Source: Desulfofundulus kuznetsovii DSM 6115
GTDB taxonomy: Bacteria > Bacillota > Desulfotomaculia > Desulfotomaculales > Desulfovirgulaceae
Reading direction: 5' to 3'
Assembly: GCF_000214705.1 (NCBI RefSeq)
Contig: NC_015573.1
Location: 1,822,911 to 1,886,910 of the forward strand
DNA: 64,000 bases
Made by a program: the position numbers and the translations under genes. Numbering within the stretch: the first letter of the stretch is position 1; each line of letters starts with the position of its first letter. This document shows positions 36,082 through 44,414 of this stretch, piece by piece. The notes beneath the pieces are model-generated. The model was not told the origin of the DNA, made no database searches, and saw nothing but the letters and a program-made list of their open reading frames with translations.

Positions 36082-37647
36082 TCACCCCCCATTTTCCAGG
36101 TCAAGGGTTTGCAGCAGTGCCCGGGCTTTGTTCAGGGTTTCCTGGTACTCCCTTTCCGGTACGGAATCGGCCACAATGCCTGCCCCCGCCTGCACGTAAG
36201 CAAAACCCTGATAAAAAGTTACGGTGCGGATAGTGATGGCCGTATCCAGGTTGCCGTTATACCCCAGGTAACCCACGGCACCGGCGTAAGGACCGCGGCG
36301 CAAGGGTTCCAGTTCTTCGATAATCTCCATGGCCCGTACTTTGGGCGCACCGGAAACCGTACCGGCCGGAAAACAGGCCTTGAAGGCATCGAAAGCCGAC
36401 GCGTTGGGGGCTAGAACGCCCTGTACCGATGAAACGAGATGCATGACGTGGGAATATTTCTCGACGCTCATGAACTGGGGTACGGTTACGCTCCCCGGTG
36501 TGCATACCCGGCCCAGGTCGTTGCGCCCCAGGTCCACCAGCATGACGTGTTCCGCCCGCTCCTTGGGATCGGCCAGCAACTCCGCCGCCAGCGCTTCATC
36601 TTCCGCAGCGGTAGATCCCCGGGGGCGTGTACCCGCAATGGGCCGGGTTTCTACCGTATCGCCCTCCACGCGTACCAGCATCTCCGGTGAGGAACCGGCC
36701 ATAACTACTGGCCCCAGGTTCAGGTAATACAGGTAGGGGGAGGGGTTAATGCGGCGCAGCCGCCGGTAAACCTGGAAGGGATCCCCGTTAAAGGGCACCT
36801 GCAAACGCTGGGAAAGAACCACCTGCAGGATTTCCCCCTGCCTGATATATTCTTTGGCCTTTTGCACCAGGGAGATAAATTCTCCTTGAGTCAGGTTGGT
36901 GCTTATACTGGAGCCGGCGATTTTATTCGTTGAGGAACATTCTTTAATGGCTTGTTGTCGAAATCCGTGCATGTCCGGCTTTCTACAGGGCTTTAGGCCA
37001 CTGGTAGCGTCCCTGTTGGCAGAGGAATCGTTAATTGACCGGTGTATTTTTTCAATCGTTCCTGCTGCTTGCCGGTATGCGGCCAAAGGTTCCGCTCCGG
37101 GGAGGGTATTAACCACCACCCTTAAGGTGTGGCGCACGTGATCCAGGATGAGCACGGTGCCGGTGAAGATAAGGATCATGTCGGGCAATCCCAGGTCATC
37201 CGTGGCCGTCAGGGGCAACCTCTCCAGCCAGCGCACCAGGTCGTAGCCAAAGTAGCCTACAGCACCGCCGTAAAAACGGGGCAACTCCGGCAGGTGGGGA
37301 CCTCGCAAATAGCTCATCAGTTGCTCAACAATGACAAAGGGGTTTGCCTCTTTTCCAACCAATTTAATGGCATCAATCAGGCCGGAAGGATTCCCGGCCC
37401 CAGGGATAATCTGCCCCAGACCATCCTTCTGGTGGTACAGGGCCAGGGGATCGAGACCAATAAAGGAATAGCGGGCCAGCTTTTCACCACCTTCCACGCT
37501 TTCCAAAAGAAAGGAAGGTGCCCTGGTGGCCAGCCGGGAAAAAAGGGAAATGGGTGTTTCCATATCCGCCTCCCATTCGGCACTTACGGGTACCAGCCGG
37601 TAATGGCAGGCCAGCTGCAAGTACTCTTCTTCCGAGGGAAAAATCAA
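36082..37647 (-). CDS. trpE: anthranilate synthase component I
   Basis: 521 residues from TTG 37647. It converts chorismate to anthranilate. The N-terminal part has the tryptophan-site motif [18 protein letters not shown] (about 44). The catalytic domain includes [62 protein letters not shown] and [12 protein letters not shown]. Residues about 205-250 form a Ser/Thr/Lys-rich stretch, longer than usual between the two parts. It heads the operon behind a TRAP-type attenuator. Confidence 0.96.
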   Translation of the reverse strand: MIFPSEEEYLQLACHYRLVPVSAEWEADMETPISLFSRLATRAPSFLLESVEGGEKLARYSFIGLDPLALYHQKDGLGQIIPGAGNPSGLIDAIKLVGKEANPFVIVEQLMSYLRGPHLPELPRFYGGAVGYFGYDLVRWLERLPLTATDDLGLPDMILIFTGTVLILDHVRHTLRVVVNTLPGAEPLAAYRQAAGTIEKIHRSINDSSANRDATSGLKPCRKPDMHGFRQQAIKECSSTNKIAGSSISTNLTQGEFISLVQKAKEYIRQGEILQVVLSQRLQVPFNGDPFQVYRRLRRINPSPYLYYLNLGPVVMAGSSPEMLVRVEGDTVETRPIAGTRPRGSTAAEDEALAAELLADPKERAEHVMLVDLGRNDLGRVCTPGSVTVPQFMSVEKYSHVMHLVSSVQGVLAPNASAFDAFKACFPAGTVSGAPKVRAMEIIEELEPLRRGPYAGAVGYLGYNGNLDTAITIRTVTFYQGFAYVQAGAGIVADSVPEREYQETLNKARALLQTLDLENGG

Positions 37648-37670
37648 ACCTGAACCCCCCCTACTCTAAA

Positions 37671-37700
37671 AGCAAAAACCGGCGCTCCAATGAGCGCCGG
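37671..37700 (-). terminator. trp leader attenuator terminator
   Basis: Minus strand CCGGCGCTC-ATTG-GAGCGCCGG followed by TTTTTGCTTTT, 25 bases before the trpE start and directly after the TRAP triplets. This is the terminator that TRAP binding would allow to form. Confidence 0.85.
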
Positions 37701-37721
37701 CAGTCCACACCAACACGAAGA

Positions 37722-37774
37722 CTCACCACGCCTCAACTGAAGCTCCTCTCAACTCAACTCTGCTAACTCAACTA
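37722..37774 (-). promoter_or_regulatory. TRAP (MtrB) binding site, 11 triplets
   Basis: Reading the transcript from 37774 down to 37722 there are 11 consecutive triplets: TAG, GAG, TAG, GAG, GAG, GAG, GAG, CAG, GAG, GTG, GAG. The spacers are 2, 1, 2, 2, 2, 2, 3, 2, 2 and 2 bases. Nine are perfect (G/T)AG. This is the signature of a target for the 11-subunit trp RNA-binding attenuation protein. With tryptophan bound, TRAP wraps this RNA and lets the downstream terminator form. Confidence 0.9.
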
Positions 37775-37802
37775 AAAACCTGCACCATATTTAGCTAAGC
37801 GT

Positions 37803-37831
37803 ACCTTACCACGGAGAACATGTTTTGTCAA
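37803..37831 (-). promoter_or_regulatory. trp operon promoter
   Basis: Minus strand perfect TTGACA (37826-37831), 17 bases, TAAGGT with TGG just before it (extended -10 type). It lies 29 bases before the TRAP site and 3 bp plus a 9-bp target repeat from element copy B. Confidence 0.65.
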
Positions 37832-37843
37832 GGGGTCAATTTC

Positions 37844-38102
37844 CTGAAGTATCCCCAGTTTTTTAAAGCCCCTGTTTTGCTCGTTAGCGAGCGACTTGAG
37901 CCGAGCGGCCAGCCAAACTTGGCGAGGCGAAAAGCGAAGGCAGGCCCGAGGGCATGGATGCCCGAGGCCGGCAACTGAGGCAGGATACCGAATTTGCCGG
38001 GAAGCCTGCCGGAGCTTTGAGCCGAGCACTAGTTTGGCCCGCGAGGCTCACCGGAGCGAGCGGGAGCCAAAACAGGGTAGTTGGAAAGTGGGGATAACTC
38101 AG
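37844..38102 (-). repeat. family-1 inverted-repeat element, copy B, next to the trp promoter
   Basis: 259-bp element in reverse orientation to copy A, flanked by a perfect 9-bp target duplication GTCAATTTC (37835-37843 and 38103-38111). The proximal duplication ends 3 bp upstream of the trp -35 box. Non-coding. Confidence 0.92.
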
Positions 38103-38173
38103 GTCAATTTCCCCGAGTTCCGCCCTGAAACGGGATATTTTGATCCTTTCTAGATACTGTCACATAACCACTT

Positions 38174-38424
38174 GGGCGGCGGTCGTCCCCCGTCGCTCCG
38201 TGCTACGGGCCGGACGAAACATCGGCTTGCTTCGGAGCGAACCTGGCAGCGCTGCATATGCGCATGGAAGTTTGCCATTTGATTGGAACACTTTCTTATT
38301 GGGTACAAACATTTATTGCGAGACTGTTACCAGCGCGATTCGCGCTGCCGGTTCGCTAACCTCAGCTGCGCCGTGTTTCGTATCCGGTCCTCCGCAAGTC
38401 GCTCCTTAGCGACGACCGCCGCCC
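38174..38424. repeat. 251-bp long imperfect palindrome H
   Basis: Outer arms GGGCGGCGGTCGTC (38174-38187) / GACGACCGCCGCCC (38411-38424); next arms GGGCCGGACGAAAC / GTTTCGTATCCGGTCC; inner GCGAACCTGGCAGCGC / GCGCTGCCGGTTCGC. About 80 AT-richer bases form the top loop. It lies between aroH and element B; no gene is seen in 38103-38468. Its relation to the other families is unclear. Confidence 0.6.
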
Positions 38425-38468
38425 ATGCCCCTTTTAGTTTTGCGACGCTTCTATTCCTTACGGTGCCC

Positions 38469-38846
38469 TTACTGGGGAAGTAAATCCGTGCGCAGCTGAG
38501 TAGCTTCCCGCAGATAAACGTGCTTGATTTCCCGCTGGGAGCGGGTTGTGTTCACGTGGACCAGTACCCGTATGCACCGGGGCAGGCGCCCAGGCACATC
38601 AATTTCCCGGGCACATAAAAGGGGTACATATTTCCACCCCAGCAGTTCCCGGGCTGCCGTAGCCGGAAATTCAGCATTAAGATCGGCAGTAACGGTAAAA
38701 AAGGCACTGGCAATGTCCTCGGGGTCAAGATCGTTTTCCGCCATAATAGCCTGCAACAGTTCCCCCGTGGCCTGAATGATATCCTCAGCCGTATTCCGTT
38801 CTACCGTTATGGCTCCCCGGATACCCCGTACATAGGTTTTTGCCAT
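38469..38846 (-). CDS. aroH: chorismate mutase, AroH type
   Basis: 125 residues, the length of the B. subtilis monofunctional enzyme. It converts chorismate to prephenate for Phe and Tyr. The active-site Arg in [14 protein letters not shown] (about 6-18), [21 protein letters not shown], and the C-terminal [23 protein letters not shown] with a further active-site Arg fit the family. ATG 38846 follows GGGGGACGGTAGG. It stands 75 bases after the HutP-like gene and upstream of the trp genes, from which two repeat elements now separate it. Confidence 0.94.
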   Translation of the reverse strand: MAKTYVRGIRGAITVERNTAEDIIQATGELLQAIMAENDLDPEDIASAFFTVTADLNAEFPATAARELLGWKYVPLLCAREIDVPGRLPRCIRVLVHVNTTRSQREIKHVYLREATQLRTDLLPQ

Positions 38847-38921
38847 CCTACCGTCCCCCTGGTAATATAAATATAAAAATACAACTTACAACAAGCAATT
38901 ACATGACACCTTAAATATTGT

Positions 38922-39341
38922 TTACGAAGAAACCGCCCTGTGTCCCAGTCCTACAGCCACATCATCCAGGTGTAAAAGTCCCACTCCAAAGAAAACGGCA
39001 ACACTGATATGATCCTGATGCCGGGCAATACCTATTTTGCCGCCTACGTTTAATCCGATGGCCTTGGGCATGATCTGGGAGAGGGCCTCCCGGGTTGCTC
39101 CGGCCACTGCTCCTTCCTCGGCGTGGACTTCCCTGATCACACCTTCCCGCTTGGCGGCTACCACCGCCCGCTCGGTAATCTTATTCACCGAAGAGATAAA
39201 ATCACCGCCGTAATCCACGGCAGCTGTTTTAAAACCCTCCCGGGCAAAACGGGATTTTAACTCCCGCTCCTGTTCCCTGTCCTCGCTCAAAGCCATGGTC
39301 AGGGCTACCCGGGCTACCTGCCTGCTTCCCTGCGAGACCAT
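38922..39341 (-). CDS. HutP-family RNA-binding antitermination protein
   Basis: 139 residues from ATG 39341, chosen for GGAGG 8 bases upstream; ATG 39365 would add 8 residues. HutP in Bacillus binds hut leader RNA when histidine and Mg are present and prevents termination. The C-terminal two thirds here (AVVAAKREGVIREVHAEEGA, then GATREALSQIMPKAIGLNVG, GKIGIARHQDHISVAVFFGV, GLLHLDDVAVGLGHRAVSS) match the pattern of the Clostridial HutP family. The second metal His of Bacillus HutP is not obvious. No hut genes are near; instead it precedes aroH and the trp genes, so its target is unknown. Confidence 0.82.
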   Translation of the reverse strand: MVSQGSRQVARVALTMALSEDREQERELKSRFAREGFKTAAVDYGGDFISSVNKITERAVVAAKREGVIREVHAEEGAVAGATREALSQIMPKAIGLNVGGKIGIARHQDHISVAVFFGVGLLHLDDVAVGLGHRAVSS

Positions 39342-39389
39342 CCCGCCCACCTCCATTCGGGCCATGAAACCGGGATCGCTGGTACAAAC

Positions 39390-39418
39390 ATTATAGGACA
39401 ACCAGGGCAAAAAAACAA
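39390..39418 (-). promoter_or_regulatory. promoter of the HutP-like gene and aroH
   Basis: Minus strand TTGTTT (39413-39418), 17 bases, perfect TATAAT (39390-39395). A 9-bp target duplication of element C begins 3 bp further upstream. Confidence 0.6.
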
Positions 39419-39430
39419 CGGGGCGCAAAC

Positions 39431-39662
39431 CTGAGTTATCCCCACTTTCCAACTACCCTGTTTTGGCTCCCGCTCGCTCCGGTGACCCAGCACTCACCGG
39501 ATCCATATACCTGCCCGGAGATTGAAAGCCTATATTAGGCAGCAATCATTCTATCAAAGAACTCCGGTTACAGTGAGTGCTGGGGGGCCAAACTATTGCT
39601 CGGCTCAAGTCGCTTGCTAACGAGCCAAAACAGGGGCTTTAAAAAAACAGGGGATACTTCAG
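39431..39662 (+). repeat. family-1 inverted-repeat element, copy C, with nested element and internal deletion
   Basis: 232 bp flanked by a perfect 9-bp duplication GGCGCAAAC (39422-39430 and 39663-39671). Its ends match copies A, B and D. A 99-bp CCCAGCACTCAC element (39486-39584) interrupts it. About 120 bases of the usual middle are missing between two copies of GCTCGGCTCAA, as if lost by recombination between them. Confidence 0.9.
39486..39584. repeat. family-3 small inverted-repeat element G1, nested in copy C
   Basis: 99 bp with perfect 12-bp ends CCCAGCACTCAC (39486-39497) / GTGAGTGCTGGG (39573-39584). A second member lies at 51.0 kb, also nested in another repeat. It takes the place of about 7 bases of the host element. 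Confidence 0.75.
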
Positions 39663-39830
39663 GGCGCAAACCTGCAGCATCTCCACTTTCAGTTGACGCC
39701 GGGTTCCGGCTTGCTCCCCTCCCCCGCACCGGGCGGGGCTCCCGCGGCTTCCCCCGGTGGCCCGGCGGGCACTTTGCTTTAATTGGAGATCCCAAAACCT
39801 TAAAGCGGTTTTCGTTTTTTCCGGAAAGAA
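39663..39830. repeat. GC-rich palindromic stretch resembling family-1 ends
   Basis: CTGCAGCATCTCCACTTTCAG at the left recalls the family-1 left end, and a GC-rich inverted pair CGCCGGG / CCCGGCG follows at about 39698-39770. It may be an old, diverged relative. No gene is evident here. Confidence 0.35.
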
Positions 39831-40304
39831 TCACTTCACGTTGTACTTGCGTTCCAAATGCTGGCGGTAGTTTTTAAACTCTTCGAAAATGCGGAACATC
39901 AGCCTTTCTATTTCATACTTGTTTAATGATAAGGAACCGGGGGCAATAATTTCAATTTTGCGAAATTCATCCCGGGCGACAAAACGAACCAGATCTTCAA
40001 GGGTATCGGCGGTTAACTGTAAAACCACCGGGGCATAGGCAACCTCCTGGTTGTTTACGTCATCGTAAACGGTATAAACATCCAGACTTAAATCCACGTC
40101 CTCAATATGTATGCCCTGTATGGGTACGTTTCGCAGTAAGGCCAGCTGCTGCTCCCGGGCTTCCTCTGCAGCCTTATCGGTTGATTTGCCGCCAAAAAAA
40201 AGACGGCCGGGTCGCCCTACTCCTTTAAAATCCAACCTCACTTTAGCTTTGATCCCGGTGGTGAGGTCTTCCAAAACTCCACCCCCCAGCAAAAAAATAC
40301 GCAT
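39831..40304 (-). CDS. hypothetical protein
   Basis: 157 residues, soluble and without signal peptide. The first part (MRIFLLGGGVLEDLTTGIKA, VRLDFKGVGRPGRLFFGGKS) is beta-rich. The middle (QGIHIEDVDLSLDVYTVYDD) and the helical, basic C-terminus (YEIERLMFRIFEEFKNYRQH) do not match a family I know. Codon use resembles the neighbours and the frame is long and clean, so it is probably real. It converges with nothing and stands alone. Confidence 0.65.
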   Translation of the reverse strand: MRIFLLGGGVLEDLTTGIKAKVRLDFKGVGRPGRLFFGGKSTDKAAEEAREQQLALLRNVPIQGIHIEDVDLSLDVYTVYDDVNNQEVAYAPVVLQLTADTLEDLVRFVARDEFRKIEIIAPGSLSLNKYEIERLMFRIFEEFKNYRQHLERKYNVK

Positions 40305-40450
40305 TTCCTGTTATTTCGCTGGGGGCCCGGGAAATTCCTGCCGGATGGTAAAAGCAGCAAGAAATACTGTCGTTTGAGCAGTTTTAAGGAAAATGGGAGC
40401 GCGGGGCGCCGGCCAGTCCTGATACCGGCACAATGGCCACTGGCAAACTA

Positions 40451-40480
40451 TTGCCAGAGTCTGGAAGACTGCGATATAAT
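40451..40480 (+). promoter_or_regulatory. promoter of the MntA-like gene
   Basis: TTGCCA (40451-40456), 18 bases, perfect TATAAT (40475-40480), 42 bases before the start codon. Confidence 0.65.
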
Positions 40481-40521
40481 TTAATCATAAACGCTTTATT
40501 CGACGCGATGCAGGAGGTCTT

Positions 40522-40956
40522 ATGGGAGGAAAGAAGCGAAAGATGGAAAGGGAAAAACGACTGATGACGGCCGCAGAGAAAAATAAGGTTGAGAAAATCC
40601 TGAAGCGGGAATTGTCCCGTCGCAAGGAAATTATTTTTGCCTACCTGCACGGCTCTTTTCTTTTGCCGGTGCCTTGTGGAGATATAGACATCGCAATTTA
40701 TCTGGAAGACAGCGCACTATCGCAGAAACACTGGGAATATGAGGCAAAGCTGGCCATGTCCCTTGACCACCTGGTGGGCATGCCGGTGGATGTATTAACG
40801 CTCAATTATGCCCCTGTAGCCCTGCGCTATCATGCAACTCGCGGGAAAGTGCTTTTCAGCAGAAACGAGCCAATCCGGTTCACCTTTCTGGAAGATACCT
40901 GGCGTGAATACTTTGACTGCCTGCCTATGTTCCGGGCTTATATGAACGACCTGTAG
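40522..40956 (+). CDS. MntA-like minimal nucleotidyltransferase (type VII antitoxin family), no HEPN partner
   Basis: 144 residues from ATG 40522 with CAGGAGGT upstream. The polymerase-beta-type site reads YLHGSFLLPVPCGDIDIAIYL: GSF followed by a D-x-D pair. In MNT/HEPN modules such a protein adenylylates a HEPN ribonuclease toxin and blocks it. No HEPN gene is next to it: rluB follows on the other strand and the upstream gene is unrelated. It may be an orphan left after loss of its partner, or act on a distant one. It has its own promoter. Confidence 0.8.
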   Translation: MGGKKRKMEREKRLMTAAEKNKVEKILKRELSRRKEIIFAYLHGSFLLPVPCGDIDIAIYLEDSALSQKHWEYEAKLAMSLDHLVGMPVDVLTLNYAPVALRYHATRGKVLFSRNEPIRFTFLEDTWREYFDCLPMFRAYMNDL

Positions 40957-40975
40957 GATTATGGAATGGTGTACA

Positions 40976-41713
40976 TTATGTCCCGAGTCCTGCTGCCTGC
41001 CGTAAGTGCCGGATCTCCTCCCGGGTTAAAAAGCGATACCGGCCGGGCTTGAGTCCTTTCAGGGTCAGGGGACCTATTTTAATTCGTTTTAATCGAATTA
41101 CGGGATGACCGATATGGGCGCACATCCTTCGCACCTGGCGCTTGCGTCCCTCGTGGATGGTAATTTCCAGAAGGGCATTGCCGTTTTTCTTCCCCACCAG
41201 GCGTACTTTAGCCGGCGCTGTAGGGCCGTCTTCCAGTACAAGGCCGCCGGCCATGCGGGCAAGCTTGTCATTGCCGGGGAGGCCCTTTACCAGCACCAGA
41301 TAGGTCTTGGGTACCCGGTGCCGGGGATGGGTAAGGGCAAAGGCCAGCTCCCCGTCATTGGTCAGCAAAAGCAATCCCTCACTGTCGTAATCAAGCCGTC
41401 CTACAGGATATACCCGTGACTTTATCCCCCGCAGCAGGTCCATTACCTTGGGCCTGCCCTGGGGGTCCTTAACCGTGGTCACATAGCCCCGGGGCTTGTT
41501 CAGTAAAATGTACACTTTCTCCTGCGGTTGGCAGGGCAATACACGGCCGGCCACTTCGATGGTGTCCCTTCCGGGGTCCACCCGGGTTCCCAGCCGGGTC
41601 ACCACCTGCCCGTTTACTTTAACCATGCCGGCAGCAATCAGTTCCTCGCAGTGCCTTCGCGAGGCCATCCCGGCCCGGGCCATCACTTTCTGCAGGCGCT
41701 CCATGGGCATCAC
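40976..41713 (-). CDS. rluB: 23S rRNA pseudouridine synthase RluB family
   Basis: 245 residues. An N-terminal S4 RNA-binding domain (about 4-50, ERLQKVMARAGMASRRHCEEL) is followed by the catalytic domain with VGRLDYDSEGLLLLTNDGEL (catalytic Asp, about 103) and HEGRKRQVRRMCAHIGHPV. It modifies helix 89 region of 23S rRNA. It comes last in spmA-spmB-rluB, the order known from Bacillus. Confidence 0.94.
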   Translation of the reverse strand: MMPMERLQKVMARAGMASRRHCEELIAAGMVKVNGQVVTRLGTRVDPGRDTIEVAGRVLPCQPQEKVYILLNKPRGYVTTVKDPQGRPKVMDLLRGIKSRVYPVGRLDYDSEGLLLLTNDGELAFALTHPRHRVPKTYLVLVKGLPGNDKLARMAGGLVLEDGPTAPAKVRLVGKKNGNALLEITIHEGRKRQVRRMCAHIGHPVIRLKRIKIGPLTLKGLKPGRYRFLTREEIRHLRQAAGLGT

Positions 41714-41764
41714 CCCAGGAGCATTTTACCACAAAACAGGGCGAAAGATTCAGGGGCTTTTGCC

Positions 41765-42298
41765 TCACCTGAACAGCTGGTTGACAATAAACACCGAAGC
41801 CACCAGGCTGGTGAGATCCGCAGCCAGTCCGGAGATAATGGCGTAGCGGTAGCGGGTTATCCCCACGGAGCCGAAATAGAGGGTCAGGACATAAAAGGTG
41901 GTATCGGTGCTTCCCTGCATGGTGGAAACCAGGCGGCCGATAAAGCTGTCCGGCCCGTGGGTGGCAATGAGGTCGGTGGCAATGCCCAGGGCCGCCCCGC
42001 CGGAAAGGGGGCGCATCACCGCATGGGGCAGCACCTCGGGGGGGAAACCCAGGGGGTCAAGGATGGGGGAAAGGACGTGCACCAGGACTTCCATGGCCCC
42101 GGAAGCCCTGAAAATACTGATGGCTACGAGCATGGCTACGAGATAGGGTATGGTTTTGATGGCCGTGGTAAAGCCTTCCGCCGCCCCTTCCACAAAGGTT
42201 TCAAAAACGGAAACACCCCTTAACATAGCAATCAGGGGCACCAGGAGCAGGGTAAGGGGAATGGCCCAGCGGGAAATTTCGTTAATCAGCTCATACAC
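41765..42298 (-). CDS. spmB: spore maturation protein B
   Basis: 177 residues, about four membrane helices. It is needed with SpmA for proper spore-core dehydration. Family stretches: PLSGGAALGIATDLIATHGPDSFIG and STDTTFYVLTLYFGSVGITRYRYAI. It starts 6 bases after spmA. Confidence 0.94.
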   Translation of the reverse strand: MYELINEISRWAIPLTLLLVPLIAMLRGVSVFETFVEGAAEGFTTAIKTIPYLVAMLVAISIFRASGAMEVLVHVLSPILDPLGFPPEVLPHAVMRPLSGGAALGIATDLIATHGPDSFIGRLVSTMQGSTDTTFYVLTLYFGSVGITRYRYAIISGLAADLTSLVASVFIVNQLFR

Positions 42299-42304
42299 GG
42301 CAGA

Positions 42305-42895
42305 TCACCCCTGGCGACCGTAGAAAATGCGCAGCATCCGGTCCACAATTACGGCCACGGTCATCCCGCAGGCTGTGGCAAAGATGGTTGTCCCCACGAT
42401 AGCCGTGGGATCGGTAGAGCCGTACATCACCCGGATACCGATGATGGTGGTGGGAATGAGGGTAATGCACGAGGTATTGAGAGCCAGGAAGGTGCACATG
42501 GCACTGGTGGCCGTTCTGGGATCGCCCCGGTTTAATTTTTGCAGCTCCTGCATGGCTATGAGACCCATGGGGGTGGCGGCATTACCAAGCCCCAGAATGT
42601 TGGCGCTCAGGTTCATGATGATGGCACCCATGGCCGGATGGTTGGGCGGAACACCGGGAAAAAGAAACCGGGTCACGGGCCTGACCAGGCGGGCCAGGGC
42701 GCGCACCAATCCGGCGGCCTCGGCCAGCTTCATAATGCCCAGCCAGAAGGTGATGATGGCAATAAGATTTAAAGAGGTTTTGACCGCTTTATCCGCCCCT
42801 TCCAGGGCCGCCCTGGTTACCACCTCTACCTGTCCGTTGGCTCCGGCCACCAGAATGCCAAAGACAATCATCCCCAGCCAGACATAGTTGACCAT
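42305..42895 (-). CDS. spmA: spore maturation protein A
   Basis: 196 residues from ATG 42895, equal to the Bacillus protein. Multi-pass membrane protein beginning MVNYVWLGMIVFGILVAGAN. Family regions are FLFPGVPPNHPAMGAIIMNL and LGNAATPMGLIAMQEL. It pairs with spmB; both act in core dehydration. The nucleoside-transporter-gate-like fold suggests transport, but the substrate is unknown. Confidence 0.94.
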   Translation of the reverse strand: MVNYVWLGMIVFGILVAGANGQVEVVTRAALEGADKAVKTSLNLIAIITFWLGIMKLAEAAGLVRALARLVRPVTRFLFPGVPPNHPAMGAIIMNLSANILGLGNAATPMGLIAMQELQKLNRGDPRTATSAMCTFLALNTSCITLIPTTIIGIRVMYGSTDPTAIVGTTIFATACGMTVAVIVDRMLRIFYGRQG

Positions 42896-43000
42896 TCCTG
42901 CCACCCCCGAAAAAACCACTGCTCTTTATTTTTCAGTTTTATGAGGGGAAGCTGGGGAATAGAACCGTCCAGGTTAATGTTTCCTCCAGTGGAAATATGT

Positions 43001-44278
43001 CTACCGCAAGAGCTTTTCCCTGTAAATATCGAGTAAACCCAGCCGGGCCACCCGTTCGCGGATGACCTGGACGTCAGTGGTGTATAATTCCCGCTCCTGC
43101 ATGCGCTGGAAATAAACCGAACCGGAGAAAGTATATTTTTTCTTCAGCCCCTCGGGGGTTTTCATTTCCCGGTGCATGAAGGCGATGATATCTCCTGTTG
43201 CCAGGTCACCGGGCAGGACAAGGGGTTTTTTGCCGGCAAGATAGCGGGCCGCATTATTTCCGGCCAGAAATCCGGTGGCAATAGCTTCGGTATGCCCAAT
43301 CAACAACCCGGTTTTTTCGCCCGCACAGAAAAGATTTTCCACACCTTCCACCTGCAGGGCATCATTACAGGGGGCAATGGCCATAAACCGGATGGAGTTT
43401 CCTTTGCTGCCGGAATAGGGATCTGCATAACGGGCGTGCTCGAAACCCTCCAGATTACGTAATACTTCCAGGGGGAAATAGGGTGTCATCAGCTTGGCAT
43501 GACCTGTGTCCAGCAAAACCAGGTTCCGGGCAAATTCTACCAGGTTATACTGCTGGCAGGCTTTTTTGGCCAGCAACTCGTGTTTCTGAAGATGTTCGGG
43601 CAGGGGGAGCACCACCTTGCCTTCCCTCTCCAGCTTTTCCACCAGCCAGTGAGCCAGGGACTTTTTGTCCAGTTTACAGGAGCCGCTCATGGCCTCAAAA
43701 TGGGGGAACCCGTCGCCGGCCCTGATTTCTTCAATGCCTGCTTTGGCTGTCAGGCTTACCCGGGGGCCGAAGGCGGGGCAGCGTAATATGCACATGGCGC
43801 ACCCGGAACCGTACCGGGAACAATTCTTGATTGGACCGGCAGTGCCGGTGGTATCAATGAACACATCTCCGGTAAAGCTGTTCCCCTGGGCCGTATAGAC
43901 CTCGGTAATAATGTTACCCCTTTTAAAAACTCCTACCACTCTTTTCTGTAACTTAACGTCAACGCCCATATCTAAAAGAGCCCGGCGTATTACCGGTTCG
44001 ATTCTGGTCACATCGTAAAGAGTTGCGTGGCGGTGGCCGGGAAAATCCAGCCAGCGGTGTCTGACCACACTCTCTATATGCCGCAGGAAGTCGCCGGCCC
44101 CCATGGCCCATACTTCTTCCAGAGCCGTAAAACGTCCGTTATTGCGCATTATTCCGCCTACCAGGCCGGTGCCCAGGAGCATATCGGTCTTCTCCAGCAG
44201 CATGACCCGCGCGCCGGCCTGGGCCGCGGCAAAAGCTGCCGCACATCCCGCCCAACCGCCGCCGACGACGATAACCAT
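43001..44278 (-). CDS. FAD-dependent oxidoreductase (GidA/FAD_oxidored type)
   Basis: 425 residues from ATG 44278 (GGAGGGGCGGG upstream). The dinucleotide motif VIVVGGGWAGCAAAFAAAQAG and acidic VMLLEKTDML are at the N-terminus. DTTGTAGP follows, and a late FAD motif VENLFCAGEKTGLLIGHTEA. A cysteine cluster GSGCAMCILRCPAFGPR (about 170) could hold a metal or a redox-active disulfide. Substrate unknown. It lies between gerW and spmA, the place where Bacillus has the penicillin-binding protein gene dacB. Confidence 0.85.
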   Translation of the reverse strand: MVIVVGGGWAGCAAAFAAAQAGARVMLLEKTDMLLGTGLVGGIMRNNGRFTALEEVWAMGAGDFLRHIESVVRHRWLDFPGHRHATLYDVTRIEPVIRRALLDMGVDVKLQKRVVGVFKRGNIITEVYTAQGNSFTGDVFIDTTGTAGPIKNCSRYGSGCAMCILRCPAFGPRVSLTAKAGIEEIRAGDGFPHFEAMSGSCKLDKKSLAHWLVEKLEREGKVVLPLPEHLQKHELLAKKACQQYNLVEFARNLVLLDTGHAKLMTPYFPLEVLRNLEGFEHARYADPYSGSKGNSIRFMAIAPCNDALQVEGVENLFCAGEKTGLLIGHTEAIATGFLAGNNAARYLAGKKPLVLPGDLATGDIIAFMHREMKTPEGLKKKYTFSGSVYFQRMQERELYTTDVQVIRERVARLGLLDIYREKLLR

Positions 44279-44365
44279 TTCCCGCCCCTCCTTTGTGTTC
44301 ATTTTTGCCAGTATATTCCGAAGGCAAGAAAAAGGTCATTGATCAAGGCAATCGATGTAAAACAT

Positions 44366-44400
44366 AAAAAAAGCCCGCCTTTCCCGGACGGACTTCTATA
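44366..44400 (-). terminator. terminator after gerW
   Basis: Minus strand GTCCGTC-CGGGAAA-GGCGGGC (with G-T pairs) followed by seven Ts. Confidence 0.65.
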
Positions 44401-44414
44401 TCTTGATCCGCTAG

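Noticed and set aside
39568-39834. 88-residue minus-strand frame
   Set aside because: It lies almost wholly in repeat DNA (family-1 end and a GC-rich palindrome) and has low-complexity Pro/Gly/Arg content.
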